Assembly (NCBI GenBank): GCA_037043455.1
Contig: JAWPHD010000281.1
Coordinates: forward strand, 62,001 to 126,000
Origin: Cyrtodaria siliqua
Taxonomy: Eukaryota > Mollusca > Bivalvia > Adapedonta > Hiatellidae
DNA length: 64,000 nt
Reading direction: 5' to 3'
Below the pieces are notes generated by a model. That model saw only the letters and a program-made list of their open reading frames with translations. It was not told the DNA's origin and made no database searches. Each line of letters begins with the position of its first letter. Position 1 is the stretch's first letter. This document shows, piece by piece, positions 48,717 to 61,400 of the stretch. The position numbers and the translations under genes were made by a program.

Positions 48717-48930
48717 ATACTTACAGAAACTAACCCGCCAAATAACGGCAAAATCACACTACAAAACCGCTTATCAAAACTCAATCCAGGTGTTCAGGTC
48801 ATATAATCATGTATATGTAAAAGTTTTTCACGGGTTCTTAAAATATTCGTTATTGAATACGCGTAAAATGAATTATGAGTTTGTAACTCGCAGTTTCGGA
48901 GTTTTGCCTGACTAGTTAAAGCCGTTTATA
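48717..48930 (-). promoter_or_regulatory. TATA-containing block upstream of the silk-like gene
   Basis: The minus strand has ATATAAACGGCTTTAACT (TATA at 48930-48924), then AACTCATAATTCA, TTTAAGAACCCGTGAAAAA, ATATGACCTGAACACCTGG and TTTGCCGTTATTTGGCGGGT, ending at a consensus donor TTTCT|GTAAGT (48717). It matches 20961-20731. If it is a promoter it would give a noncoding exon of about 180 bases. Confidence 0.5.
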
Positions 48931-48960
48931 TTGTGTCTGAAGAGTTCTGAAAATATGTAA

Positions 48961-49320
48961 ATTATATATATACCTGGTCGTCAGTAATTTTAGAAATGGT
49001 GTTAATACGATGTAAAACTTGGCTGTTGTTGGCGGGAGAGCTACTTTAAACAATATATATGTCAAATGGCTAGATAATATTAAGCTTCATAGAAGTTCCA
49101 ACCACGTTCAGTATTCATACTATAATATTACACTACTCCAGTTAACACTTTTAAACTATGCATTCAAGCATTGATATGCAGACACGTGTTTGGCACATAC
49201 TTTTATAAGCAAAAATGTATATTGCCATATCAGACAAATTGCACACCAGTAAAATATGATAATAAATAATATTGAAAAAATGTATAAAAATAAACAAAAT
49301 AAACGTAAAAAAATATATAG
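48961..49320. other. Noncoding DNA, no gene seen
   Basis: AT-rich and specific to copy B. No signal-peptide exon for the silk-like gene could be recognised here on the minus strand. Confidence 0.45.
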
Positions 49321-49800
49321 TACAAGTGAAAATAGAAGTAAATAGAGGTAAACATAGAAGCAAAAATAGAAGTAAAAAAAGAAGTAAAAATAGAAGCAAA
49401 AAAAGAAGTAAAAATAGAAGAAAAAATAGAAGCAAAAAAAAGAAGTACAATACAAGAAAAAATAAAAGTAAACATATAAGTAAAATAGAAGTACAAATAG
49501 AGGTAGAAATAGAAGCAAAAATAGAAGTAAATATAGGAGTAAGAATAGAAGCAAAAACAGAAGTAAAATAGAAGTAAAATAGAAGTAAAATAGAAGTAAA
49601 AATAGAAGTAAAAATAAAAGCAAAAACAGAAGCAAAATAGAAGTAAAATAGAAGTAAAATTAGAAGTAAAAATAGAAGCAAAAATAGAAGGAAAAGAGAA
49701 GTAAAATAAAGTAAAAATAGAAGCAAAAATAGAAGTAAAAATAGAAGTAAAAATAGAAGCAAAATAAAAGAAATAGAAGTAAAAATAGAAGCAATGTATG
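49321..49800 (+). repeat. 12-bp microsatellite/minisatellite (AGAAGTAAAAAT type)
   Basis: Impure tandem array of AGAAGTAAAAAT and AGAAGCAAAAAT. The 12-bp period keeps frames open on both strands (a Leu/Phe run on minus, Lys/Ser/Arg on plus), which are not genes. Confidence 0.93.
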
Positions 49801-49844
49801 CGACACTATAAACATAATATGACTGACCATGGTGTATCGCATTG

Positions 49845-50005
49845 GAACGGTATGTTGTAAAAAGGCAATTGTAGGGATTAAACCACGTTCTAGTGTGTAT
49901 CAAAATTCACTTTTACCAAATTGTCATCCCAATAAAACGGAACAATTAAAGTAAAGAATCACGTGCCAGGATATATTCTCCCACACACTAGGCAGCATTA
50001 AATGG
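49845..50005 (-). repeat. M1 repeat fragment, inverted
   Basis: Contains the complements of GTTCTAGTGTG, CCCAATAAAACGGAAC and CACACTAGGCAGCATTAA blocks of the M1 family in inverted order. Confidence 0.65.
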
Positions 50006-50017
50006 CAAATATTATTA

Positions 50018-50400
50018 GTTATTGAGTTTGATACTGACCCCCTACAGATAGCCGAGTCCCCCTATACATCTGACTGACCCACATATTTCTGTAGGGGGTC
50101 AGTAACAAGCCCAATAACTGATTTACTGCATCGATCAACCTTTTTAAGGCAAACGCAGTTATTTAACAAATGTTAATGGAGCGTAAACGTCATTGAAACG
50201 TTCGCGCAATTTGACGTCATGACGTTGACGTAATGACCGGTACAGTATTTAAAAAAATTATTAAATTTTCTTATTATGTTTGTTACTAACGCCTTTAAGA
50301 ACTATTTGCAAATGATTCAAACTTTGAATCGGAATAGTAGTCCATATTGTTTTAGTGACCCTCTATGAAATCTACTGACCCACTATAGAATAATAGAGGG
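50018..50400. mobile_element. Short inverted-repeat element
   Basis: Inverted arms of about 32 bp: 50018-50048 (AGTTATTGAG..TACTGACCCCCTACAGA) and 50088-50119 (TCTGTAGGGGGTCAGTAACA..CAATAACT). A related shorter pair, TGACCCTCTATGAAAT and ATAGAGGGTCT, lies at 50357-50403. It is a probable MITE or palindromic repeat with no coding content. Confidence 0.6.
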
Positions 50401-50484
50401 TCTCCATGTGACCGCTCTAATCCAATGAAATTCCTAGGATTGTGTGCGAGGTGCAATACAAATATAATATAACCATGGTCATGT

Positions 50485-51017
50485 ATATATGAATATAAAA
50501 GAACGAATGCATAGAAAGCCACAAGGCCAGGACCCAATCACTCAGCAGAATTGGCAGAACCCAGAGAAACACAATAATAGAATAAAGCATAAAACCGTAA
50601 AAGGCCCGACAAGACAATATCGAAGACAAACATCAAACGTAACCATCCCTTTCAGGGTTTAGGTAGGCGTCATCATAGGGTCCACACTTTGTACGGTCAT
50701 CGCACAATCAAAGAGAAAAGATTGATTGAATGTTGTCTAACGGCTCATCAACACAGTATAGGTTATTTAGAGCCACCACTGAGAGTGGGGAAGGATACAA
50801 AGGAATCCGAGAACCGTGCCCTATATATACACTTATTATCGAATAGATTCCTATGGTTCTTTAACGTGCTCGGACCGATACACGGGACCGTCCGTTTACT
50901 CCCGCATCCGACGGACGAGGCTAAGGGAAAGTGTCTGGCCCAAGTACACACCGACAAAACTCAGTGGCACACGGGGCATTCGGTTACAAGTCCGCCGCGC
51001 TACCAACTGCGCCACGC
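50485..51017 (-). mobile_element. Inverted M1 fragment and second tRNA-like SINE
   Basis: The minus strand from 51017 reads GTGGCGCAGTTGGTAGCGCG and GCGGACTTGTAACCGAATGC, a tRNA-like head with a good A-box, followed by a unique body down to about 50755. From about 50745 to 50485 it runs into M1 landmarks in inverted orientation (GCGATGACCGTACAAAGTG at about 50690). Confidence 0.6.
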
Positions 51018-51023
51018 CATTGG

Positions 51024-51287
51024 AATTGGATTTTATAGTCGCACCAACAGCTATGGTCATATGGCGACTTTCCAGCTTCTACTGGTGGAGGAAGACCCCA
51101 GGTGCCCCTCCGGACAATTTTCGTGCGCAGGCACCTGGGTAGAACCACCGACGTTTCGCAAGCCAGCTGGATAGCTTCCTCACATAAAGATTCCTAGGCC
51201 CCTGAGGGATCGAACCTACAGCGGTGAAGGACAAGTGATTTCAAGTCAGATACTCTAACCACTCCTCGGCCACGGAGGCGCCCCTCA
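51024..51287 (-). mobile_element. tRNA-Ser-derived SINE, full copy
   Basis: Minus strand: GGCGCCTCCGTGGCCGAGGA, GTAGGTTCGATCCCTCAGGG (B-box), then the same body as 26741-27010 (CCGACGTTTCGCAAGCCAGC on plus is the complement) and tail ending TTGGTGCGACTATAAAATCC. It abuts a second tRNA-like element at 51017. Confidence 0.85.
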
Positions 51288-52727
51288 ATGAAAAGTGGCG
51301 AAATCAAAGTAGGTCAAATACTAAACATATGCTTTCTAAATCATCTCTGATAAATGTTCCAACATTGTTTCATTTGTATTATCTTCCGTAACAGAGCTAT
51401 ATAAAATATCAACATTCGTATCGTCTGTATGTGCTCGAGGTGAAGAAATATAGAAAACAGATAGAATAAACACAATTACATACTAACCATATGACATACA
51501 ACCTCAAACGAAATCAAATGGAACATCAAATTAAATGTATTTTATGACTATATACAAGCGCAAACATAATATAAAGTATACTGCAGATGCAGAAATATTA
51601 TTCCTTGTTTTATGAGTTGCGTTTAATTTCTTAAATTATGGCTACTATTATGCACAGGCTATGCATTGTATGTTCTTAGTGAATATGGTATGGTTCAAAC
51701 TGATTTGAAATATTCTAAATAATATCACTGAAGCCGGTGTTAGTGTAAACTTATAGGTATTGCATCTTATTTTACCTCTCATAAACAGATCCAATAACAT
51801 CAAATTAAATGTATTTTATGACTATATAAAAGCCCAAACATAATATAAACTATATTATTCCATTTTTTTGTGAGTTTATTTTTTTGTGAGTTTATATTTA
51901 ATTTCTTAAATTGTGGCTACTATTATGCACAGGATATGCATTATAGTGAATGTGGTTTGGCCATGTGTTTATAACTTACTGTATACTAAGGTTCAAACTG
52001 ATTTGAAATTTTCTAAATAATATCACTGAAGCCGGTGTTAGTGTAAACTTATTTAGTTTACATCGATTGTAACGAAAGCCCTTTGAACTTATTTTAATCA
52101 CTCCCCATCTCTTCCTGTATATAACCAGTACTAAGCAAATGCAGATAAAGTGTCTTGCTCAGGGACATAACGCATATGGCAATTGCGGGGATTGAACCCA
52201 CGACAATTTGATCATGGGCCCAACGCTCTACCACTACACCACAAGGCTTCACATAAAAGCTTGTGTTAGAGGGCGTTAGAGGTATTGCATCTTATTTTAC
52301 CTCTCTTGAGCAGATCCAATAACATCAGTCTATTTCTCTCTGTTCTTATTTGTATTCGATGATTCTGAAGAATCACCTTCGCTGTATTTATTGAAATAGC
52401 TCATTTCTTATATGTTTGGGTTCATTTACAGTGTTATGTCTGGCATATTGTCCGCAGACATGACCCACTTAGCGTATTTCTTTATTGATAAGGTTATATC
52501 ATTCTGAGCTTCGCTTCAAGCACACTGCTTATTGTAAAACAATTAAGGTATTTGAGGACTTTTATATTCGTACGTGTGTATAACTAAAACGCTTCTCCTT
52601 CAATGCTACCATTACCATAAATTTCGAAAAACCATTGCAAACTCGTCTTGTCGTAACCATGATCTTTTAAAGCGTAAATGTAATTTAAGAATTTCTTCTG
52701 CGGCAAAGACTACCACAACCTGACTCC
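51288..52727. other. Copy of 8222-9414 with a tandem duplication and SINE
   Basis: 51515-51752 and 51800-52045 are diverged direct copies of a block single in copy A (8480-8730). The tRNA-derived SINE at 52253-52065 (minus) corresponds to 8933-8745. No gene is seen. Confidence 0.65.
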
Positions 52728-52880
52728 TATTGTCAACCCTTTTGTGTTTGTGATGTCGTTTGCATTTATTATTGCTTTTGCCTTCGTGTTTGTCTGTTTG
52801 CGTGTTTGTTTCTGTGTTTTGTGGTTGACTGTCCTCCTTGAATGCTACTTTCCCTGTCCGATCTTTTTATATTTCTTTCT
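52728..52880 (+). repeat. M1 repeat fragment
   Basis: Duplicate of 9415-9555, with a better preserved GTGGTTGACTGTC block. Confidence 0.7.
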
Positions 52881-53037
52881 ATGTTGACGTGATTTATAAG
52901 CAGTAAAATTCTTGATTATGATCACTTCCGTATAATCGTTATTAAACCGTTTAACTCGTTTAGAATAAGAGTTTATGACTCTATTATTTTAAAACACACT
53001 GAATGTTTATTGGTTGAACCATTTATAGTTAGCCACT

Positions 53038-55482
53038 ACACGCCTGGTAAACATTCGCTCCACAACCAAAAGGAGAACAATGAAAATTGAACGGAAGCCA
53101 CTTCCGAGAAGGAGCGAAAGCGCGGTTTTCATCAACAAACGTGAGTGTGATCTACTTTTATTTCTTTTAACAAGAACAACAGATATTTTTTCAAAAGTCG
53201 TGAAATGTGTTTCCGTGTAGGCATATTTATGCTTCATGTAGAATACAATTTCGACTTTTAAAAGTGTAAATTATAGCGGCTAGAACTTTTCTCCTGTCGA
53301 TAGTTGGTGCAGGTTTCTCCACGGATCACACTTTCAACTTGTTTTTGGAACCTATTTGCATTCAGGAAGTATCTCGATGGTGAAAATCACTCGAATACCG
53401 CCCATAAATTGCTTATGCACTAAATGTGAATGGTGAAGTTTTAATCTAAGTGATGTATGGTCATTTTTCTTGAGGTAGGGGAGCGAACGAGCTTGGGGTA
53501 GAGCGAACGTCAAGGAGATAGGGCGGACGCCTGTTTAATTCCACAAACGACATAATTTGACGATGTCGATTCGGATGCAGTTGCGTCATGAAAAGTTACT
53601 TTTTGTAAATGTTATTACGGTTTCTTCACCCATATATATATACATATATATGTGTGTTTATATATATGTGTGTATATAAAACGTTTATTGCAGGAATCCA
53701 CCACACTATTACATACTTAACCAGACCATTCGATTGGCAGGCTAAGAAATATTGCCCTCATAGAAAATCCGATTGTTTGATGGTGAACATGGTGAAGGTG
53801 GTGAACATTTCCTAAAAATAAATATCATGAAATATTGATGACAAACGGATTAATTTGCAATAACCTGAAACAAAGTCAACATTTCCAGTGATAATTGAAT
53901 GTAGTTGAGAAATGAGTTTATTTGATAATTCTACCTAATTCTACCCAATCTTAAAAAGTATCTAAAAAAATGTATATAATTTTTATCACATAACGTCCCT
54001 TGTTAGCAGTGTCGAACACACATTTAATATTCTATTGTATGGCACACGTGTAATACAACCTGGAACGACTTTGAATGGTTGAGTTAAACTTGTAATACTA
54101 CGCAAGTTTATTGACTGAAACTATTTTATTTATTACAAATTTACCCAGATCTGAGTCATAAACTTATTATTTGTGACAGCTTATAAAACTAATGCACGTT
54201 ATACAAAACAGTGTAGTTGGTTTGTTAAAAAGTTGGCGTGAACTGCTATTTTGTAAAGAGGTAAAACACGAACTCTTTTATACGCAACGTTATGTGTGAG
54301 ACGCAACGTTACGACGTCACATATATTATGACGTTTTTGCGCTAAAGTGTGTCTGACGTCGTGGCGGTTGTATGTCCATCTGAATTATTTTTTACTAATT
54401 TGATTGCATTGTTATGTTATAAAAAGGATCTTAAACTCGTTCACATTCCATATAAGATTTATGAAACTCGTTATGAATTATTTTTAATTTTAACTCGCCA
54501 AAAGGCTCGTTAAAATTGAAATGATTCATAACTCGTTTCATAAATCTTATATGAAATGGGAACTCGTTTAAGATCCTCTATATTTTAGGAAAACAAAAAT
54601 AAATATCAACTATAAAAAATACAAAATTGAACCTGAAATGAATATCGGAGACGTGTATGTGTCAGAAATTTATCGTTTATTAGATCATCAAACATAAATA
54701 ACCTAAATTTGAACGATGTAAAAGAGCTTATTTCCAAAGTAAGTTGGTGCCGCATGAACATACAGTGACACCTAATCCACTGCTAAATGTGTTTTGGGCG
54801 AAGAAAAGGTAACCCAATGTACAATCTATAAAAAGCATCAGTTCATGCCGCAACTGCGTTTGAGTCGACATTGTCAAAGTATTTTGCTTGTGGAACTAAA
54901 CAGTCTTCCGCTCTACCTCCTGACGTTCGCTCTACCCCAGCTCGTTCGCTCCCCTACCTCTAGAAAATTGACCATAAATCACTCAGATTAAAACGTCAAC
55001 ATTTACAGTTAGGGTATAAGCAATTTATGGGCGGTATTCGAGGGATTTTTACCATTGAGGTACTTCTTTTGAATGCAAATAGTTTCCAAAAACAAGTTGA
55101 AGGTGTGATCCGTGGAGAAACCTGCACAACTATAGACAGGATTCAAGTGATATTCACCATCGAAATATTTCTTGAATGCAAACAGGTTCCAAAAACAGGT
55201 TGAAAGTGTGATCCGAGGAGAAACCTGCAACAACTATCGACAGGAGAAAAGTTCTAGCGGCTACAAATTACACTTTTATATTCTACATGAATGTCTACAC
55301 GGAAACACATTCCCCGATTTTTGAAAAAATGTCTGTTGCTCTTGTTACAAGAAATAAAAGTAGATCATACCCCACATTTGTCGATAAAAACCGCGCTTTT
55401 GCTCCTTCTCGGAAGTGGCTTTCGCTCAATTTTCATTGTTCTCTCTTTGATAGTGGAGCGAATGTTTACCAGGCTTGCACTA
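53038..55482. mobile_element. Long-terminal-inverted-repeat element, copy B
   Basis: Arms are 53038-53545 and about 54905-55482, duplicate of 9718-12150. The right arm again carries the internal duplication of about 107 bp (55042-55255), so that event predates the segmental duplication. It contains the nested element at 53984-54576 (TATCACATAAC end, palindrome 54426-54576, 151 bp as in copy A). Confidence 0.78.
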
Positions 55483-55499
55483 TGCTTTCATCTTTGATT

Positions 55500-56235
55500 G
55501 TGCGTTGACCGAACAGAGTGTCACCCCATTGATGACCTGACAGAAACGGTAAAAATTGATGCTTATTTTGTGCTTTGTGGATTGCTAATATTTTGCTTCT
55601 TTACATTCATATATACATGATCATTTTTGTGTTATATTGCCTATTAATGCTGCCTTTATTTACATTGTCTCCTTTTATTGGGACTGTAATAGTGTAAGAG
55701 TGAGCTTTAGTGCACCCTAGAATCGGGTTTATAGAGAATATCATGTTAGTGCCTGATCCTATCCAGTTTATCAGGTGAGGCTGAGAAAAAAATGAAGTCC
55801 AAGGCTGTGCCGAGGGCTTCATTTTGTTCGTGTCAAACCTGATAAAATGGATAGGATCAGGCACTAGCGTGATATTCTATTTATCATGCTGATCGTTTAA
55901 AATCATTTAATTTACCTTTTTTGCATCCACACACCCCATTTTTTCCGTTCAAAAGTACCCAGACACCATCAAATATACCCTGACGTCATCAAAAAAGGTG
56001 CTGACGTCATCAAAACAAGTTCACCTGACGGGATTGGAACGTCACTGCCGAGATAAGATAAAAACGGTGTTTTTGTTACTGACTTTTCCAAGGCGGTACT
56101 ACCGTTGTTAAACAGTCTATGTTTGTGTTGTCTCTAACTTGGTTTCTAGTTTTCGTTGCAATTGTTTTATTTATAAACGTGTCTTTGTGGTTGAATGTGT
56201 TCTGTGAAATCTACATTTACTGTTTAACTTGGATA
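55500..56235 (+). repeat. M1 repeat copy with complete palindrome
   Basis: M1 landmarks as at 12150-12789. The palindrome at 55734-55879 has arms AGAATATCATGTTAGTGCCT... and its inverse, with GGATAGGATCAGGCACTA on the right, around a short GC-richer centre (AAGGCTGTGCCGA). Copy A keeps only the left arm. Confidence 0.75.
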
Positions 56236-56369
56236 CCAGAAACGCTACTAAATTGTTAGCTTTCTTCAATATTAAGAAATTAAAAATATGTTCTTGTTAA
56301 ATACGATATACTACGAAATACTTAAAAAACTAATTAACAATTGGATATTAACTATATCGGCCTAATTTT

Positions 56370-56760
56370 AATAGCAAACAAAGGCCGCTCTTAGTTTTTT
56401 ATTTGTATAACATTGATATATTGAGGGTAAGAATAGCTTAACAACACTTTGTAATTTACTTTAATGAAGAAATATAAGTTCATAATTTAGCTTTGGAATA
56501 CAAAACTTATCTAGTATTTCTTAATTGTGTTTAGACCAAAAATCAGAGCACAACACAATACATATACAACCTTCTTTAATGTGTTATTATGTGTACTGGT
56601 CACAAGATGCTTTATTGGGTGGGCCTCATAATCTGAAGAAAAATTGAATATCATACTTTGCTCATTAAATTGTATGGCTAACAGTGACTTGCTGTTACCT
56701 AAAGACTTCCCCCACCCAGCACCCCCCCCCCCCCCACCACCACCCCAAATACAATAGGCT
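56370..56760 (-). repeat. M2 dispersed repeat
   Basis: Duplicate of 13510-13925. The C tract (56708-56745 on plus) is much shorter than in copy A, showing that it is hypervariable. Confidence 0.8.
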
Positions 56761-58492
56761 TGACATATGTCTTTAATCAGTGACAGTTTATCAATCAACT
56801 ACCGTAGTATATTTTTATTTGATTAAAATTGGTTTGATATGACTTGCCTTGTTTATAATAATATTTCATTGATAAGTTGATTGGTAAATGACCGTGATGC
56901 TCGCTAAAATGCTTAGTGAAATACAGCGAGGATAAATAAACGCTTATACGCAAAATGACCGTGAATGACGTCACTTAACGTGAACGACTTCACTTAAAAC
57001 TCGTATTGGCGAGTTTCTTCATATTGCCCTTGTTTTGTTCGTATTGGGCGACTTCCGCTTCATATTTGCCGGATTACGTCGTATGATGTGAAGAGTTTCT
57101 AGTAAAACACGGCTAATATAGTTTAGTTAATTAATAATAAAACACGGCTAATATAATTTAGTTAATTAATAAAGAAACAAATACATTGTTATGTTGAATA
57201 TTTTTATTTTTAATTTTTTGGTAACAAATGGTAACAGTTAAAATCAATGATATCAATACACACATTAATAACATTGCAATAAATAAGTCGTTGTTGTTGT
57301 TTTTTAGTATAGTGTTCGTGTACATTTTCTTTAATACTAATACCATTTTAAAATCTTATTCTTTTAATAAAACTACAGAATCATTATTAACGGCGTAAAG
57401 TGAGAAGAAATAAAGTGAGAATAAATGAATGGCTTTAATAGCACACAATGATCACCGTGACCTCTGATATCCAAACTTATGAACATGCAGCCTATCCATC
57501 AAAGAGTTATTTAATTGACTTTATTTTGGTGTGTCCGTTCGGCCCTTTAACAGCATGCAATCTGGAGTATTTGTTTACCGACGTTGTAAAGTGATATTGT
57601 GTGCAAAGTTTGCCCGTTGTGCTGGATATTAATTCGTCATCTTTGCTGGCCTATATTGGCGGTGAATATTCACATAACAAAACAGAACATTTAACTTGGA
57701 CGATTATGTATAGTTTCTTTATGTTTTTCTTTTTGCAATGTTTTTGTTAGTAGGCGGGTGCGTTCGATGTGTCAAGGTTTTGCCTACGGTACGCCAGCAA
57801 CGTTAACTATCACCACAGTTGCACTATAAAAAGAAACATCAGTTGGAAATTTGTTGAAGAATTGATGTCTGGAGGTCACACTGAAAAGATAAAATATGTT
57901 CAAGGATTATATAATAATAATTACAGTTATAATAATAATTATAGTAATGAAAAGAGAAGAAGAAGAAGAACAAGTAGAAGAATGAATAGCGTGCAGTATA
58001 AGCTGCTAACTCGTGAGTAGAATGGTTGAAGCAAGTTTTTGTTAAATTGTTTAAAGTAACTGACTTAATAGTGCTGTAAAACAGCGTACATGGCTACGTT
58101 TGTATGCATAAGTCTTACGAGGAGTTAGTTGTATTTGAATACTGACGTCCCCCTTCATCTCATCCTCCTCTGACGTCGCTGTCCCAATATATAACCTAAA
58201 ATGATCTTTAAACAAAGCGTAACACCCGTACTGAATGCTCGTTCGATTAAAGTTTTATTATAAGTATTATTAGTTCGTAGCAGAGAGAATTGTATTGTGG
58301 TTACCTATTTCAATAGCAGTTAACATGGTTAATGCTTACTTGTCCAGATGAGATATTTATAGGAATTCCGCATTATATTTTTAGATATTACATGGTGGTC
58401 AGAAAAACTATTTTATGTAGCGTAGTTAAAATGTAATTCATCTTTGACGCGAAGAAAAATACAGGACTACATGTATATCAATTTTACTCACT
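56761..58492. other. Intergenic DNA downstream of gene B
   Basis: Collinear with 13926-15642. A short insertion near 56900-56955 is specific to B. The 14739-15170 frame of copy A is broken here. Confidence 0.55.
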
Positions 58493-61400
58493 TTAACCGG
58501 TCGTCGACGCATTCTGAACGAAGGTGATTGTCGGTGTTGGACTGCCGGAGCCGAAGCCGCCGCCGCTGAACAATAGCATGAAGAGGAACAGACAACCCAG
58601 CAAAGCCAATACTGTAATAGAACATTTATAATATAAATATTTCATTACTCTGTACAATCATACAGAGCTCTAGTATTAATATTTTACATTTTTACCCTTA
58701 TTTATATTTAAAAAAAAATTCCACCCATATTGTTTTTCCTTATCAATATGATAACCCTTCATTTGTTTACATTTGCATTTTTCCCCTTCCATTACTAAGA
58801 GTTTTGAAAATTGTACATTTCAACTAAATTGTCAAATTATGTGTGAATGTTTTGTTTTACTTGTGTTTCTTTTTTCAACTTTGCAACAAGTTGTTCAATT
58901 AAATATTTGCTGAAAAATTGTCTCAGAAGAAATAACTCGTAATTTTATGTATGTAGTGATTGATGTTTATACTTTATTTCCTTATTATGTATACATTATT
59001 TCAACATATTTTAAAACCCGAATCCCGTCTTTGGAATGTTCGTTTAGTCAAGCGTAGATTTGCACTGATTATGTTCTGATCGAGTCCGGCAACACTTACT
59101 CCATGGACATATTCTACACACGAGTGACGATTACGGAACAGCTGGTAAATAGAACTGACCATAAATTCTGAGGATGGAAATCAACAAAATGCTAAACGCT
59201 GTAGAATTATGTTCCGCCATGTTTTGTGTTTTTCTTATATTTTGTTAACGTTTTTAATAGGCATAGAATAAAATATTTTGAGGTTGTTGTTTTTTACGAA
59301 GATACGCAGTTTATCTATTGTTTGGGGCGTTTGTTTTAGCCAAAGGTTTTTCAGCATTAACATGCGAAATTTTATTAATATATACATGTGTTATATATCG
59401 CCAGAATTTGAAATTATAGTGGTAAATGAAAATATCTTACTTTTCAAAATAGGTTAAGAAATTAAGATTTCCCATGCGAAAATTGTTTTTGATAGGGCAT
59501 TTTCGGTGCAAAATTATTCTGCATCAAAAATTTGAAAAATATGTTTTTTTTGTCCTTTTTATCCAAAAATGGTTTCAATGTGTTGGATAAATTCAAGTTA
59601 AGACACTGAAAGTTGTATAGCAAAATATTAGGACTAACTGAAGTTATTTGATATTTCTTAATTTTCGGCTGCCCCAGCAACACGGAATTTACATTGAAAA
59701 AGCCCCACCAAAAGGGCATTTTGGTTGTAAAATAGTTATATCTCAACCGATTTTGAAAAGTAAGGTATTGTTATTTACCACTAAAAATTTCAGTTCTAAT
59801 GATATATAACTTATGTACGTATTTATAAAATTGTTCATGCTATTGCCGAAAATCCTTAGGCTGATCCGATGCGACGGATAAGACTCCTGGTGAACATATA
59901 CTTGGCGATAATAGGTTAGCGTAATATACGTATATTTATAGTAAAATAGTGCCTTTAATACAAATACGGCAGTAACATTGCCAATATTATACCTTTCTGC
60001 AGGTTATCTGTACGTTTTTTGTTTCATATAACTGTATTGGATTATAAATACGGAATGAATAATGAATTTCTGATAAGAAAGCTATATGACCCAAACTAAG
60101 TGGCTCTCATTTATCGCAAACGAACAACACGCAACTTATACCAGATATATTAATAATAATAACAATAATGATTTGTCAGCCACTGTTGTTGTTTTTTTTG
60201 TGTTTTTTTTGTTGTTATTTCTTTTTCAGTTCGGTAATTAATAAATAAGCATGTGCTTTTTATTTGGATCTATTTGTTGAAAAATATGGTTCTTGCCTTG
60301 GTTTTTACATCTTATATAGTACATCGAATATATCTTATAACTGCTTGTTTTAATGTTTTATATATTGATGCTTTTTCACAATCATGGAACGTTTACCTTC
60401 AGGCTGGTATTTATAACATTAGTACGGTAGGTATATGCATTTGTAGCATGGTCGGTGACATTTCCTTTGATGAATACAGAGCAGTAAATCGTTAAATTTA
60501 GGGTAACTAAAGGGGCGTGGCTATGCCGTACTACAACTACCGGATAATGGAATTTAGAGTACGGTCACTATGATGTCACAGTGTCACTAAGAACACCATG
60601 CTACAAAAAAGATAGAGTCTGTCTCAGCTCGTTGGTTATTTAAACACCTCGACGCCCATCTCGATGTTTAAATAAGCTAACTCGCTGAGACCAGACTCTA
60701 TCTATTACTTAGAGCAGTTTAATAAAGCCGTTTTGAGACTGTTGGTATTGTACTGAACAAATGTTATAACGCAAAGTGGATATTTTCCATAATGTATGTA
60801 TTCTATATAATGTTTATTGTATTTAAACATATTTACTTCCAGGTTTGAAATGAAGATAACACAACATATGGTATAACAAGAAGCAGTACATGTATTTTAG
60901 CCATCAGACTCACTTCAACACTTTTGCTCAGTATGTCTGACTCACTATAGGAACAAACTTAACAAGTAAAGTTCAGAGCTAATTTCCAATGATAAAGAAT
61001 AAATATAAAATAAATGTAACTTTAGCATAAAATATTGATCAGATACGAATCCGAAAGTTAATTAATTCAAGCATGCATTTAAGCATATCCTCAGCCTATG
61101 ATTGCATCGAACAACTCACTCATCAACTATACTTGTTTCCATATCATTTTGAAATAAGTGTCCGTCAAATAACTTATATAGGCAAAAACGGGCATGTTCC
61201 GTTAGAAGTTTGGTTCAGAATATGTCTGATAAAACGATCATGTTCCGTTAGAAGTTTGGTTCAGTATAATCTGATTAAACGATCATGTTCCATTAGCAGT
61301 TTGGTTCAGAATATGTCTGATAAAACATTCATGTTCCGTTAGAAGTTTGGTTCAGAATATGTCTGATAAAACGATCATGTTCCGTTAGAAGTTTGATTCA

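Noticed and set aside
49151..49903. 250-codon Leu/Phe-rich minus-strand frame
   Set aside because: It is a translation of the 12-bp AGAAGTAAAAAT array, not a membrane protein.
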